Below, one piece after another: positions 17,722-27,064 of a stretch of DNA of 64,000 bases (the stretch's first letter is position 1; each line of letters opens with the position of its first letter). Source of the DNA: Paracoccus endophyticus (lineage in GTDB: Bacteria > Pseudomonadota > Alphaproteobacteria > Rhodobacterales > Rhodobacteraceae); NCBI RefSeq assembly GCF_003286075.1, contig NZ_QLUV01000005.1, positions 1 through 64,000 of the forward strand, in the 5' to 3' direction. The translations under genes and the position numbers were made by a program. The notes under the pieces were generated by a model, which worked only from the letters and a program-made list of their open reading frames with translations, was not told where the DNA came from and did no database searches.

Positions 17722-20585
17722 CAGTGCGCCTCGGCCCAGGTGACGCCGGACCCGGCATCGACCACCAGCGGCACGGTCAAATGCACCGCGGGGGCGGCGG
17801 CGTTTTCCATCACCGCGCGCGCCGCCGCGATCAGCGGCTCGACGGCGGCCTCGTCCGCTTCGAACACCAGCTCGTCGTGGACCTGCAACAGCATGCGCGC
17901 ATCCAGCCCGGCGATCGCCTGCGGCATGCGGATCATGGCGCGGCGGATGATGTCGGCCGCCGTGCCCTGGATCGGCGCGTTGATCGCCGCGCGCCGCGCG
18001 CCGCCCGCCGCCGGACCGCTGGACGAGATGCCGGGCGTGTGGATGCGCCGGCCGAACAGCGTGCGGACGAACCCGTCGCGCCGGGCGTCGCGGACCGTCG
18101 CGTCCATGTAGGCGCGGATTTCCGGGAAACGCTGGAAATACGTGTCGATGAAGGCCTGGGCGTCGGCACGCGGTATCCGCAGGTTGCGCGACAGCCCGAA
18201 CGACGAGATGCCATAGATCACGCCGAAGTTGATCGCCTTGGCCTGCCGCCGGACCATGGGGTCCATCCCCTCGACGGGCACCCCGAACATCTGGCTGGCC
18301 GTCATGGCGTGGATGTCGATGCCCTCGGCAAAGGCCCGCTTCAGGGCGGGGATCTCGGCGATATGGGCCAGGATGCGCAGTTCGATCTGGCTATAGTCCA
18401 GGCTGACCAGCCGGCGTCCCGGCGGGGCGACGAAGGCTTCGCGGATGCGGCGGCCTTCCTCGGTCCGCACGGGGATGTTCTGCAGGTTCGGGTCGGTCGA
18501 GGCCAGCCGCCCGGTGTTCGCCCCGGCGATGGAATAGCTGGTGTGGACGCGCCCGGTGTCGGGGTTCACATAGGTCGGCAGCGCGTCGGTATAGGTCGAT
18601 TTCATCTTGGAAATCTGCCGCCAGTCCAGGATGACGGCGGGCAGCGCATGCCCCTCGGCGGCCAGATCCTCAAGGATGTCGGCGCTGGTGGACAGGGCGC
18701 CCGACTTGCCGGCCTTGCCCGCGGTCAGGCCCATCTGGCCGAACAGGATCTCGCCCAACTGCTTGGGCGAGCCGAGGTTGAACTTGCCGCCCGCCAGTTC
18801 GTGCGCCTGATCCTCAAGCTGGGCCATCTTCTGTGCGAAGGTGCCCGACATGCGGTTCAGGTGCTGCGCGTCGATCTGCACGCCCGCCATCTCCATGTCC
18901 GCCAGAACCTCGATCAGCGGGCGTTCCAGCCGTTCGTAGACGGTGGTGACGGCGGCGGCAGGCAGTTGCGGGCGAAAGATCTGCCACAGCCGCCAGGTGA
19001 TCTCGGCGTCCTCGGCCGCATAGCGGGCGGCTGCCTCGATCGGCACCTGGGCAAAGGTGATCTGGCTTTTTCCCGTGCCGATCAGCTCCTTGATGGGCTG
19101 GCAACGATGCCCGATGTATTTCTGCGCCAGCTCGTCCATGCCGTGATTGTGCAGGGCGGCGTTCAGCGTATAGCTCATCAGCATCGTGTCATCGACCGGC
19201 GTCATGCGGATGCCGTAACGCGCCAGGATCTTCCAGTCGTACTTGGCGTTGTGCAGGATCTTCAGCACCGCCGGGTCCTCGAGCACGGGCTTGAACATCG
19301 CCAGCGCCTGGTCGCGGTCGATCTGCCCCGCTGCGCGCTCGCCGCCGCCGAACAGGTCGGCAGCACCCGCGACATGCCCCAGCGGCACATAGGCCGCCAT
19401 GCCTACTGCCGGACACAGCGAGATGCCGACCAGTTCCGCCTGCATCTCGTCCAGGCTGGTGGTTTCGGTATCCAGCGCAAAGACCCCCTGCTCGCTCGCG
19501 GCGGCCAGCCAGCGCCCCAGCGTCTCGGTGTCGGTGATGGTCACATAGGCGCTGCAATCGACCTTGGGAAACGCGGGCGCGGCAGGCGCCTCGGCCTCGG
19601 GCGCGGGGGCCACGGGATCGGGCGGCGGCGCGCGGAACCGTTCCGCGACACGGTTGGTCAGCGTGCGGAAGTCCATCGCGTTCAGGAACGCCATCAGCGT
19701 CGCCGGGTCGGGATCGCGCACCTCCAGCGAGGCCATGGCAAAGTCGATGGGCGTGTTGCAGTCCAGCTGCACCAGCCGGCGCGAGACGCGGATCTGCTCG
19801 GCATGGTCGATCAGCGTCTGGCGGCGCTTGGGCTGCCTGATCTCCTCGGCGCGGGCCAGCAGGCTGTCCAGGTCGCCGAATTCGGCGATCAGCTGCGCGG
19901 CGGTCTTGATGCCGATGCCGGGCGCGCCGGGGACGTTGTCGACGCTGTCGCCGGCCAGGGCCTGCACGTCCACCACGCGGTCGGGCCAGACGCCGAACTT
20001 TTCGAACACCTCGTCGCGGGTGATGCGTTTCGACTTGATCGGGTCCAGCATCTCGACCCCGTCGCCGACCAGCTGCATCAGGTCCTTGTCGGAACTGATG
20101 ATCGTCACCCGCCCGCCCAGGTCGCGTGCCTGGCAGGACAGTGTCGCGATGATGTCGTCGGCCTCGTAATCCGCGATCTCGATGCAGGCGACGTTGAAGG
20201 CGCGGGTCGCGTCGCGGGTCAGGGGGAACTGCGGCTTCAGCTCGTCCGGCGGGTCGGGGCGGTTGGCCTTGTAATCGGCATAGATCGCATTGCGGAAGGT
20301 CTTGGACGAATGGTCGAAGATGACGGCGGCATGGGTCGGGGCGTCGGGACCCTTGGCCTCCTGGATGTATTTCCACAGCATGTTGCAGAAGCCGGCGACC
20401 GCGCCGATCGGCAGGCCGTCGGATTTCCGCGTCAGCGGCGGCAGCGCGTGATAGGCGCGAAAGATGAAGGCCGAGCCGTCGATCAGGTGCAGGTGGCTGT
20501 TCTTGCCGAACCCCTCGTCCCCCGTGGTGCCGGGGGCGGGCTGCGCGGGGGGCCAGTGTGCCGGAGGCGTGGTGGTGTCGGTCAT
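17721..20585 (-). CDS. polA: DNA polymerase I
   Basis: The 954-residue enzyme fills gaps in repair and removes RNA primers. It has three domains. The 5'-3' exonuclease (1 to about 310) has SSDKDLMQL and GDSVDNVPGAPGIG. The 3'-5' exonuclease has FALDTETTSLDEM, NAKYDWK and YAAEDAEIT, so proofreading residues are present. The polymerase has motif A SLDYSQIELR, motif B RRQAKAINFGVIYGIS and motif C LQVHDELVFE. An extra N-terminal 25 residues precede the usual start; ATG 20585 follows AGGGG. Confidence 0.96.
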   Translation of the reverse strand: MTDTTTPPAHWPPAQPAPGTTGDEGFGKNSHLHLIDGSAFIFRAYHALPPLTRKSDGLPIGAVAGFCNMLWKYIQEAKGPDAPTHAAVIFDHSSKTFRNAIYADYKANRPDPPDELKPQFPLTRDATRAFNVACIEIADYEADDIIATLSCQARDLGGRVTIISSDKDLMQLVGDGVEMLDPIKSKRITRDEVFEKFGVWPDRVVDVQALAGDSVDNVPGAPGIGIKTAAQLIAEFGDLDSLLARAEEIRQPKRRQTLIDHAEQIRVSRRLVQLDCNTPIDFAMASLEVRDPDPATLMAFLNAMDFRTLTNRVAERFRAPPPDPVAPAPEAEAPAAPAFPKVDCSAYVTITDTETLGRWLAAASEQGVFALDTETTSLDEMQAELVGISLCPAVGMAAYVPLGHVAGAADLFGGGERAAGQIDRDQALAMFKPVLEDPAVLKILHNAKYDWKILARYGIRMTPVDDTMLMSYTLNAALHNHGMDELAQKYIGHRCQPIKELIGTGKSQITFAQVPIEAAARYAAEDAEITWRLWQIFRPQLPAAAVTTVYERLERPLIEVLADMEMAGVQIDAQHLNRMSGTFAQKMAQLEDQAHELAGGKFNLGSPKQLGEILFGQMGLTAGKAGKSGALSTSADILEDLAAEGHALPAVILDWRQISKMKSTYTDALPTYVNPDTGRVHTSYSIAGANTGRLASTDPNLQNIPVRTEEGRRIREAFVAPPGRRLVSLDYSQIELRILAHIAEIPALKRAFAEGIDIHAMTASQMFGVPVEGMDPMVRRQAKAINFGVIYGISSFGLSRNLRIPRADAQAFIDTYFQRFPEIRAYMDATVRDARRDGFVRTLFGRRIHTPGISSSGPAAGGARRAAINAPIQGTAADIIRRAMIRMPQAIAGLDARMLLQVHDELVFEADEAAVEPLIAAARAVMENAAAPAVHLTVPLVVDAGSGVTWAEAH

Positions 20586-20898
20586 CGCGGTCCCCTGTCA
20601 ACCCTGGGGCTGTTCTGCCACGGCCGGACGGGCGGCGCAAACCAGCCCTGCGATCCGGGGCGCGCGCTTGAGGGGCCCCAGGCCCGGCGGACACGGGCCG
20701 TCCTGCGGGTGCAAGCGGGCGACCACGACGGGTCGGGGCGACGGGCGGGCGGTGCCGGAAAGCGCGTCGCCGCAGGGCGACGTCCCGCCCTTTACTGCGG
20801 AAAGCCTTTCCATACCCTTCGACTTTCCTTAAGTCCCACCTTCAACCTGCCAGGGGCCGGTTCGGCTGACCCCTTTCTTGCCCGCCCGGAGTCGACCC

Positions 20899-21999
20899 AT
20901 GCCGCGGACCACCTCGTCGCAACGCCTCAGCACGCTCCAGCTCGGGCGCGCGTTCGCGGCGGTCAGCGTCGTCGTCGGGCACACGCTGCACGAAGCCGCC
21001 AAGTGGGAGGGCCTGTCGCCCGCCCTGCGCTGGGCCGATGGCTTCGTGCCCTTCGGCCAGGGGGTGGACGTGTTCTTCGTGATCTCCGGCTTCATCATGT
21101 ACCACGTCTCGCGCGGGCATCTCGACCGGCCGGGCTACTGGCGCGAGTTCGCGCGCAACCGTGTCGTGCGCATCGTGCCGACCTACTGGTTCTACACTTT
21201 CGTCATGGTCGCCCTTCTGGCGATCCTGCCGTCGGCCTTCGACACGGCGAGCCTCGATCTGGGCCAGGTCGTGCGCTCGCTTCTGTTTCTGCCCGGCCTT
21301 GACGAGGCGCGAGGCAACCCCATCCTCCAGCTCGGCTGGACGCTGAACTACGAGATGTTCTTCTACGTGCTCTTTGCAGGGGCGATCGCCGCGTTCGGGC
21401 GGCGCGCCGTGCCGGCGCTCGCCGTTCTGCTCGTCGCGCTGGCGGCGCTTCACCCCATCCTCGCCGACGCCCCCTATGCGTTGCAGGTGTGGACGCGGCC
21501 GATCATCCTCGACTTTGCGGCGGGCCTGGGAATCGGCGCGCTCTGGTCGCGGGGGGTCCGCGTGGGGCGGGGGGCGGGCAAGGCTCTCGTGGCCCTGTCG
21601 CTCGCGACCTTCCTCGCCATTCCGGCGCTGGGGCTGACCGTGTCCATGGGCGTCTACGCCGACCTGCCCTTTCTCCTCGCGGCAACGCTCTTTGTCGCGG
21701 GGCTGACGCTGGTGCCCGACGCGCCGCCGCGGGGGGCCGTGGGCCGGGCGGGGGTTCTCGTCGGCGACGCGTCCTACAGCCTCTATCTGTCGCATCCCTT
21801 CGTGCTGACCGCGATCTTCCTTCTTTGGGACCGCGTGCCGGCGTTGCGCGACCTGGGCGGCTGGGTCTACCTCGGCGTGACGACAATGGCCTGCGTGGTC
21901 GCGTCGATTCTCGCCTACTGGTTCATCGAGCGGCCGCTCACCGCGCTGGCCCGCGACGGACGGCTCCATCGCCCCTCCCGCCCCCGTCCCGCGCCCTGA
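20899..21999 (+). CDS. Acyltransferase 3 family membrane protein (OafA/YrhL-like)
   Basis: The 366-residue protein has around ten membrane segments. The family marks are LQLGRAFAAVSVVVGHTLHE with the conserved His, the VDVFFVISGFIMY segment, and ARNRVVRIVPTYWFYT. It transfers acyl groups, often acetyl, to surface sugars or lipids. ATG 20899 gives the standard N-terminus. More CTC/CTT leucine codons than its neighbours hint at a slightly different origin. It might decorate the exopolysaccharide encoded 8 kb downstream, but nothing links them directly. Confidence 0.88.
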   Translation: MPRTTSSQRLSTLQLGRAFAAVSVVVGHTLHEAAKWEGLSPALRWADGFVPFGQGVDVFFVISGFIMYHVSRGHLDRPGYWREFARNRVVRIVPTYWFYTFVMVALLAILPSAFDTASLDLGQVVRSLLFLPGLDEARGNPILQLGWTLNYEMFFYVLFAGAIAAFGRRAVPALAVLLVALAALHPILADAPYALQVWTRPIILDFAAGLGIGALWSRGVRVGRGAGKALVALSLATFLAIPALGLTVSMGVYADLPFLLAATLFVAGLTLVPDAPPRGAVGRAGVLVGDASYSLYLSHPFVLTAIFLLWDRVPALRDLGGWVYLGVTTMACVVASILAYWFIERPLTALARDGRLHRPSRPRPAP

Positions 22000-22179
22000 C
22001 GCCGGCCTACTTGCGCCGTGCGGGCGGTCCGGGGGCCCTGGACGGGGTCAGCCCCGCCGGCAGGACCTGACCCGAGGGGGGGCACGGCCACGCAACGGCG
22101 GCGGGTGCTGTTCGGTCGGACCGGCGTGCCGTAGCGTGACCGCGCCGCCCTGCCGCGGAGTCCCGAAAGGCGTTTTCCC

Positions 22180-22620
22180 ATGATCGTCACCCTTTACCAC
22201 AACCCCAAGTGCAGCACGTCGCGCGCGGTCCTGGACCTGATCCGGGGCGCGGGGGTCGAGCCGACCGTGGTCGAGTATCTCAGGACCCCGCCGTCCCGCG
22301 ACCAGATCCGCGCCTTGGGCAAGGCCACGGGACTGGGCGTGCGCGGGCTGCTGCGCCACAAGGACAAGGCCTATGCCGAGTTGAACCTGGACCGGCCCGG
22401 GCTCTTGGACGACGCGCTGCTCGACGCCATCGAGGCGTGCCCGGCGCTGCTGAACCGTCCGATCCTTGTCACACCCCTGGGCGCGCGTCTTGTCAGGCCG
22501 CCCGAGGTGGCGCTGGACATCCTGAACCCCTCGCCGGTTCCCCGGGGACCGGGCGGCGACGACCCCGCCACGTCAGGTGCGGGCCGCGTCGTCAGCGCGG
22601 GCGGTCCGCCCAAGGGATAG
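22180..22620 (+). CDS. arsC: Arsenate reductase, glutaredoxin-dependent type
   Basis: The 146-residue ArsC family protein has NPKCSTSR carrying the catalytic Cys, a GVRGLLRHKDKAYAEL stretch and the arsenate-binding Arg in RPILVTPLGARLVRPPE. It reduces arsenate to arsenite with glutaredoxin/glutathione. The C-terminal 25 residues are a Gly/Pro extension beyond the family norm. There is no ars operon around it, so it may be a stand-alone ArsC/YffB-like protein. Confidence 0.85.
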   Translation: MIVTLYHNPKCSTSRAVLDLIRGAGVEPTVVEYLRTPPSRDQIRALGKATGLGVRGLLRHKDKAYAELNLDRPGLLDDALLDAIEACPALLNRPILVTPLGARLVRPPEVALDILNPSPVPRGPGGDDPATSGAGRVVSAGGPPKG

Positions 22621-22827
22621 GATAGGCTTCAGGAGGGCCGCGCCTTGTCCAGACGCCCACCGCACCGGCGGGTATGGCGCGGGACCGCACGGGCCACCTC
22701 GGTTGCGCTGCGGGTCGCCGTTGATGCCAGCGCGCCATCCTGCACGGGCGGGCCGTTTCAGACGGGCATGAGGACAGCCGGCGGGAACGGCCCGTGCCCG
22801 GGACGCCCCCGCCGCGTGGTCGCCCCG

Positions 22828-23691
22828 TTACCGGCCGCCCCTGGCCGGGCGCGCCGCCGGCAGGCCGAAGGCCTGGATCGTGGCGGCCTCGAACTCGGCG
22901 TCGCTCAGGCTGCGGCGCAGGGGAACGAAGTGATCGGCCTCTTGCCCGACCATCACGGCGATGTCGCTGTCCTCGTTCTCGATGATGTCCTTGACGGCGC
23001 GGGCGATCGGCTCGGGGGACGGCCCCTCGTTGATCGCCTTGGCGACGATCGGGACCAGATAGGCGACCAGATCGCGATAGGGGGACGTCTCGCTCGTGGT
23101 GGCGGGGTTCGCCACCAGACCCTTCTTGACGAAGTTGGTTCCGAACAGCCCGGCCAGGATGGAATGAACCCGGATGCCGAACGGCCCGACCTCCAGCCGC
23201 AGCGAGTCTGTGATCCCCTCGACCGCGTATTTGCTGGCGTTGTAATGCGCCAGCAGCGGCAGACCCATCCGTCCCAGGAACGACGAGATGTTGATGATGA
23301 CGCCCTGTTCGGCCTGTCGCATGTGCGGCAGCACCTCGCGCGTCATGCGGATCAGGCCCAGGACGTTCACGTCGAACTGCTGGAAGATCTCCTCGTCGGT
23401 GCCGTCCTCGACGGTCGAGAGAAGGCCATACCCCGCATTGTTGACCAGCACGTCGATGCTGCCGGCCCTGGTCATCACGTGATCGACCGCCGCGCGGATC
23501 GTGGCGGTGTCCTGGACGTCCAGGGGCACCACGGTCTCGATGTCGAGATTGCGGGCCTGCGCTTCGGCCATCAGCTCGTCCGCCGGGCCGCGCACGCCTG
23601 CAAAGACGCGATAGCCGTTTTCGGCCAGCATCAGCGCCGTCGCCATGCCCATCCCGGATCGTGCGCCGGTGATCAAGACGTTCTTGGTCAT
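22828..23691 (-). CDS. Short-chain dehydrogenase/reductase
   Basis: The 287-residue classical SDR has a cofactor loop (ITGARSGMGMA, TGxxxGxG), NNAGYG, catalytic Ser in INISSFLG, and YNASK with Tyr and Lys. These point to a functional NAD(P)-dependent oxidoreductase; the substrate is unknown. The C-terminus is long and ends with an Arg/Pro-rich tail. ATG 23691 starts right before KNVLITGA; GAGAGGAA lies upstream at a slightly long distance. Confidence 0.88.
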   Translation of the reverse strand: MTKNVLITGARSGMGMATALMLAENGYRVFAGVRGPADELMAEAQARNLDIETVVPLDVQDTATIRAAVDHVMTRAGSIDVLVNNAGYGLLSTVEDGTDEEIFQQFDVNVLGLIRMTREVLPHMRQAEQGVIINISSFLGRMGLPLLAHYNASKYAVEGITDSLRLEVGPFGIRVHSILAGLFGTNFVKKGLVANPATTSETSPYRDLVAYLVPIVAKAINEGPSPEPIARAVKDIIENEDSDIAVMVGQEADHFVPLRRSLSDAEFEAATIQAFGLPAARPARGGR

Positions 23692-24041
23692 GAAAACATG
23701 TTCCTCTCGGCCCCGCTCGGGGGCAGCCATTCCGTCCGGCGTCCCGTCTTCGTTGCGGCCGTGACACGCCGCATCTTGGCGTCCCGGGCCGGGGCGTCAA
23801 CGGGGATCACGCGGCCCGGCGCCGAAATGGTGATCCGTGCCTGGAATGCAGGGCGCCAAGGGGGGGTACGGCCTTGCGGCCCTGGGCGCGGCCTCGGGCC
23901 AGGGTCGCGGCGGCCGCGGTGCCGGGGTCCCCTTGTGACCCGGACGACCCTGGGGCAAGAACGGGGCACCCTTTGCAGCCGGCGGCGCACGACAGATCGC
24001 TTCCGGTCGCCCGATGCCTTGTGTTCGCCGGAGCCTGCCGC
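23692..24041. other. 350-base gap between divergent SDR and glycosidase genes
   Basis: No gene, RNA or clear palindrome is seen. Open frames here have no recognisable product. The gap must contain the promoters of both divergent genes. Confidence 0.6.
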
Positions 24042-25190
24042 ATGTTCAAGATGCCTGTCGTCGCTGACCGCCGCACCGCCGCCAGCCAAGGCCGCAGACC
24101 GTCGCTGGCGGTTCCCGGCCGCCCTATCCTGGCGGGACTGGCGGCGCTGATCCTTGGGCTGGGCGGACCGCAGGGGGCGGCGGCGCAGGGCACCGTCATC
24201 CCCAAGGACGCCGTGGGGCTGGCCGTGGGCCTTGACGCCCTGCGCTGGCAGGACAGCCTGGATCTGCGCGCCGAGCTTGCCGACTATGCGGCCATGGGCG
24301 TGCGCTGGCTGCGGACCGATCTGAACTGGGGTTCAGTGCAGAAGGACGGGCCGGACAGTTTCGACTGGACCGAGATGGACCGGATCGTCGATCTTGCCGC
24401 GGCGGTGGGCATCGGCCTGCTGCCGGTCGTGGGCTCTGCCCCGGAGTGGGCCTGGAGCGACCCCGAAGGCCCCTCGCCCCCGCGCGATCCGGCGGAGTTT
24501 GCCCGCTTTGTCGCGGCGGCGGTGGACCGCTATGCCCCGCGCGGGATCAGCACTTGGGAAATCTGGAACGAGCCGAACCTGGATGGCCCCTTTCCGCCCC
24601 GACCGGATGCGGCGGCCTATGCGGCGCTGCTGAAGGCGGCGGCGCCGGCGATCCGCGCGGCAGACCCGGACGCGACCATCATCCTGGGGGGGCTTGCCGC
24701 GGTCACTGACACCGACAGTGCGGGCGAGGCCATTGCGGCCGTCGAGTTTCTGGAGGCCGTCTATGCCCAGGGCGCGGGCGGTTCCTTCGACGCGGTGGGA
24801 TTTCATCCCTATACGGGCGAGGACCTGCCGGACCTTGCCGCGCGGGGGAATTCGTGGCGCCTGATGGCCGGGCCGATCCGGGACATCATGGTGGCCCAGG
24901 GCGACGCGGCCAAGCCGATCTGGATCACGGAATACGGCGCCCCCACGAACGAGGCCGACGGCGGGGTGTCCGAGGCGCGGCAGGCCGAGCTGTTGACCGC
25001 GGGGGTCGCCGTGGCGCGCGCGACGCCGTGGCTGGGGCCGCTGTTCTGGTACAGCTACCGCGACCTGGGCGACGATCCCACTTATCCCGAGGACTGGTTC
25101 GGCCTGATGGACGGCGCGGGCCGCGCCAAGCCCGCCCGTGCCGCTCTGGAGCGCGCGGTCCGGCCCGCGGCGCAGGCGGATACGCGATAA
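24042..25190 (+). CDS. Exported glycoside hydrolase, PslG/GH39-like
   Basis: The 382-residue enzyme has an N-terminal export segment (about 28-50, ending near GAAAQG) and a TIM-barrel glycosidase. The acid/base Glu lies in TWEIWNEPNLDGP and the nucleophile Glu in IWITEYGAPT, as in GH39-like enzymes such as PslG, which cut exopolysaccharide chains. ATG 24042 is chosen because upstream sequence does not look coding. A paralogue with an RTX tail is encoded at 38617-40023. A role in trimming the polysaccharide made by the genes downstream is likely but inferred. Confidence 0.82.
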   Translation: MFKMPVVADRRTAASQGRRPSLAVPGRPILAGLAALILGLGGPQGAAAQGTVIPKDAVGLAVGLDALRWQDSLDLRAELADYAAMGVRWLRTDLNWGSVQKDGPDSFDWTEMDRIVDLAAAVGIGLLPVVGSAPEWAWSDPEGPSPPRDPAEFARFVAAAVDRYAPRGISTWEIWNEPNLDGPFPPRPDAAAYAALLKAAAPAIRAADPDATIILGGLAAVTDTDSAGEAIAAVEFLEAVYAQGAGGSFDAVGFHPYTGEDLPDLAARGNSWRLMAGPIRDIMVAQGDAAKPIWITEYGAPTNEADGGVSEARQAELLTAGVAVARATPWLGPLFWYSYRDLGDDPTYPEDWFGLMDGAGRAKPARAALERAVRPAAQADTR

Positions 25191-25695
25191 GCCAGGGGCC
25201 GCAGCCGCCCTCGTCCTTGGCGTCCCGCAGGAGAACGCCTGCACCACGAGACACGAACCCTGCCGTCCCGAGTGTTGCCAAACCGCCATGCCCGCACCGC
25301 ACCGCAGGGGCCGGCCTTGAGCGGCATCGCGCCAGCCGCTATGGCCCGGATCAGGTGCGGCACGTGTCGCAGTCGCTCGGCCATGCTGGCGGGTGACGTC
25401 CGGGGCCATTGTCGCCCAGGCCGCGCCGGAACCGTGATGCGGCACTGAAAAGGGGGAGGCACCCTTCGACCACGCGGGTCCGGCCCGCACATGGCCAGGA
25501 CGCACAGGCCGTCCGCCGGCCCGCGCGGCGGCGCTCTGTCCTGGGTTGCCGCCGAGGCGCCGGACAAGCTGGCTCTGCCGAGACAACGTGGCACCGGCAC
25601 GCCGTCTGCAAACCCCTGTCCATGCACCGCACCAGCCCGCCACCCCCAGGACCCGTCAGGGACTGGCCCATCCGTTCAAGACCCAGGAGCATCCG
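25191..25695. other. 505-base stretch without a recognisable gene
   Basis: Several overlapping open frames exist but none has a known motif, good ribosome site or credible composition. No tRNA or strong terminator is seen. It probably holds the promoter of the following membrane-protein pair. Confidence 0.5.
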
Positions 25696-26331
25696 ATGTC
25701 TCACCCATCGCCGGACCACATGGACCGGTTCCCCGTCCGAACCTATCTGTATGCTGCGGGGCTGCTGGGTTTCGCCGTGGCGGCGCTGCTGGTGGCCGCG
25801 CATCTGCGGGGGATACCCATGATCCGCATGCTGCGGGATCCGGCCTCGTTCTATGAATACTCGCCGTTGTCGGGCATCGTGTCCTATGGCGGCATCCTGC
25901 TGATGACATCGACGGCCGCAATCTCGGGGTTTGCGGCGTATGTCGGTTTCCGCTGGCGTGGCCTGCTGGTCGCGGTGGCCACGTTTTCAGGCTACTTCGC
26001 GCTTGATGACCTGTTCATGCTGCATGATGGGGTCTGGCCGCGCTTTGGCATCCCCGAAGAGGCGATCATGGTCGGGTTCGCCTCGGCCGGGCTGGGCATC
26101 CTGCTGGCGGCCCAGACCCATGCACGGCCCTGGCGGACATGGGGCCTGTACCTGGCCCTGGCGCTGATGAGCGGGTCCATCCTGATCGACGTGAGCCTGC
26201 AGAGCGACTATGCCACCGTGGCCGAGGACATCCTGAAGTTCCTGTCCATCGGTATATGGGCGCTGTTCTGGACGGGGGTGTCCAGCCGGGCGGTCGGGGT
26301 CCAGGCGCGCACCCATGCCGTACAGGCCTGA
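25696..26331 (+). CDS. Multi-pass membrane protein, unknown family, copy 1
   Basis: The 211 residues carry about six hydrophobic segments. Marked motifs shared with the next gene are SPLSGIVSYGG (56-66), DDLFMLHD followed by VWPRFGIPEE (104-121), EDILKFL (177-183) and IGIWALFWTGV (185-195). The acidic/His pair in DDLFMLHD lies at a membrane edge and could be a metal or catalytic site. AGGAG precedes ATG 25696. The function is not recognised. Position just before the polysaccharide genes suggests an envelope role only by proximity. Confidence 0.75.
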   Translation: MSHPSPDHMDRFPVRTYLYAAGLLGFAVAALLVAAHLRGIPMIRMLRDPASFYEYSPLSGIVSYGGILLMTSTAAISGFAAYVGFRWRGLLVAVATFSGYFALDDLFMLHDGVWPRFGIPEEAIMVGFASAGLGILLAAQTHARPWRTWGLYLALALMSGSILIDVSLQSDYATVAEDILKFLSIGIWALFWTGVSSRAVGVQARTHAVQA

Positions 26332-26395
26332 GAGGAACCCATAGCCCTTTTGACGGTTTTGTGACAGGCTGCCGTCAAGACCACGGGACATCGGA

Positions 26396-27040
26396 ATGCC
26401 GCAGGTTGCGCCCGACCGGCTGGACAGATTCACCCCCCGGACCTATCTGCTTGCGGCGGCGTGTCTGGCCGTCGTCGTGGCCGTGCTGCTCGAGGCAGCC
26501 TTTCTGCGACAGGTTCCCCTCATGCAGATGCTGGACGACCCGGCGTCCTTCTACGAGGTGTCGCCGCTGTCGGGGATCGTGTCCTATGGCGGCGTCTGGC
26601 TGATGAGCTCGGCGGCCGCGGTCTGCGCCTTTGCGGCCCATGTCGGCCTGCGGCATCGCCGCCTGCTGACCGGCGTCGCGGCGTTTTCCCTGTATTTCGC
26701 CATGGACGACCTGTTCATGTTTCACGAGGCCGTGTGGCCGCGGGTCGGAATCCCGGAAGAGATCATCATGCTGGCGTTCGCGGCGGCGCTGCTGGCGATC
26801 CTTCTGGCGGCGCGGGCGCAGGCCGCGCCCGGCAAGGCCTGGGGATTGTACCTAGCGCTGGCCCTGATGGCCGGTTCGATCCTGATCGACGTGGGGCTGA
26901 ACCGGGATGCCGCCAGCGACGCCGCTACGGTGCTGGAGGACGTGCTGAAGTTCCTGGGCATCGGGATCTGGGCGCTGTTCTGGACGGGCGTCGCCAGCGG
27001 GGCCGTCGCCCGCCCGATCCCGGACGACGCGCGGGCCTGA
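26396..27040 (+). CDS. Multi-pass membrane protein, unknown family, copy 2
   Basis: The 214-residue tandem paralogue of the preceding protein has the same segment layout and motifs at the same residue numbers (SPLSGIVSYGG 56-66, DDLFMFHE 104-111, VWPRVGIPEE). It ends in EDVLKFLGIGIWALFWTGV. Outside these motifs the two differ widely, so the duplication is old and the motifs are under selection. It lies 64 bases after copy 1 and is convergent with the ATP-grasp gene. Confidence 0.75.
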   Translation: MPQVAPDRLDRFTPRTYLLAAACLAVVVAVLLEAAFLRQVPLMQMLDDPASFYEVSPLSGIVSYGGVWLMSSAAAVCAFAAHVGLRHRRLLTGVAAFSLYFAMDDLFMFHEAVWPRVGIPEEIIMLAFAAALLAILLAARAQAAPGKAWGLYLALALMAGSILIDVGLNRDAASDAATVLEDVLKFLGIGIWALFWTGVASGAVARPIPDDARA

Positions 27041-27064
27041 CCTGCCGCGCCGGCGGCGCCCCCC

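Noticed and set aside
17724-21302. Plus-strand open frame of 1192 codons opposite polA
   Set aside because: The minus strand encodes all three DNA polymerase I domains; the plus reading has no motif and results from codon bias.
25191-25695. Several overlapping open frames as a small gene
   Set aside because: No ribosome site, motif or coherent composition; frames on both strands look alike.
25696-27040. The tandem membrane proteins as alkaline-ceramidase/CREST hydrolases
   Set aside because: Only one conserved His is seen in the motif; the three-His metal set of that superfamily is missing.
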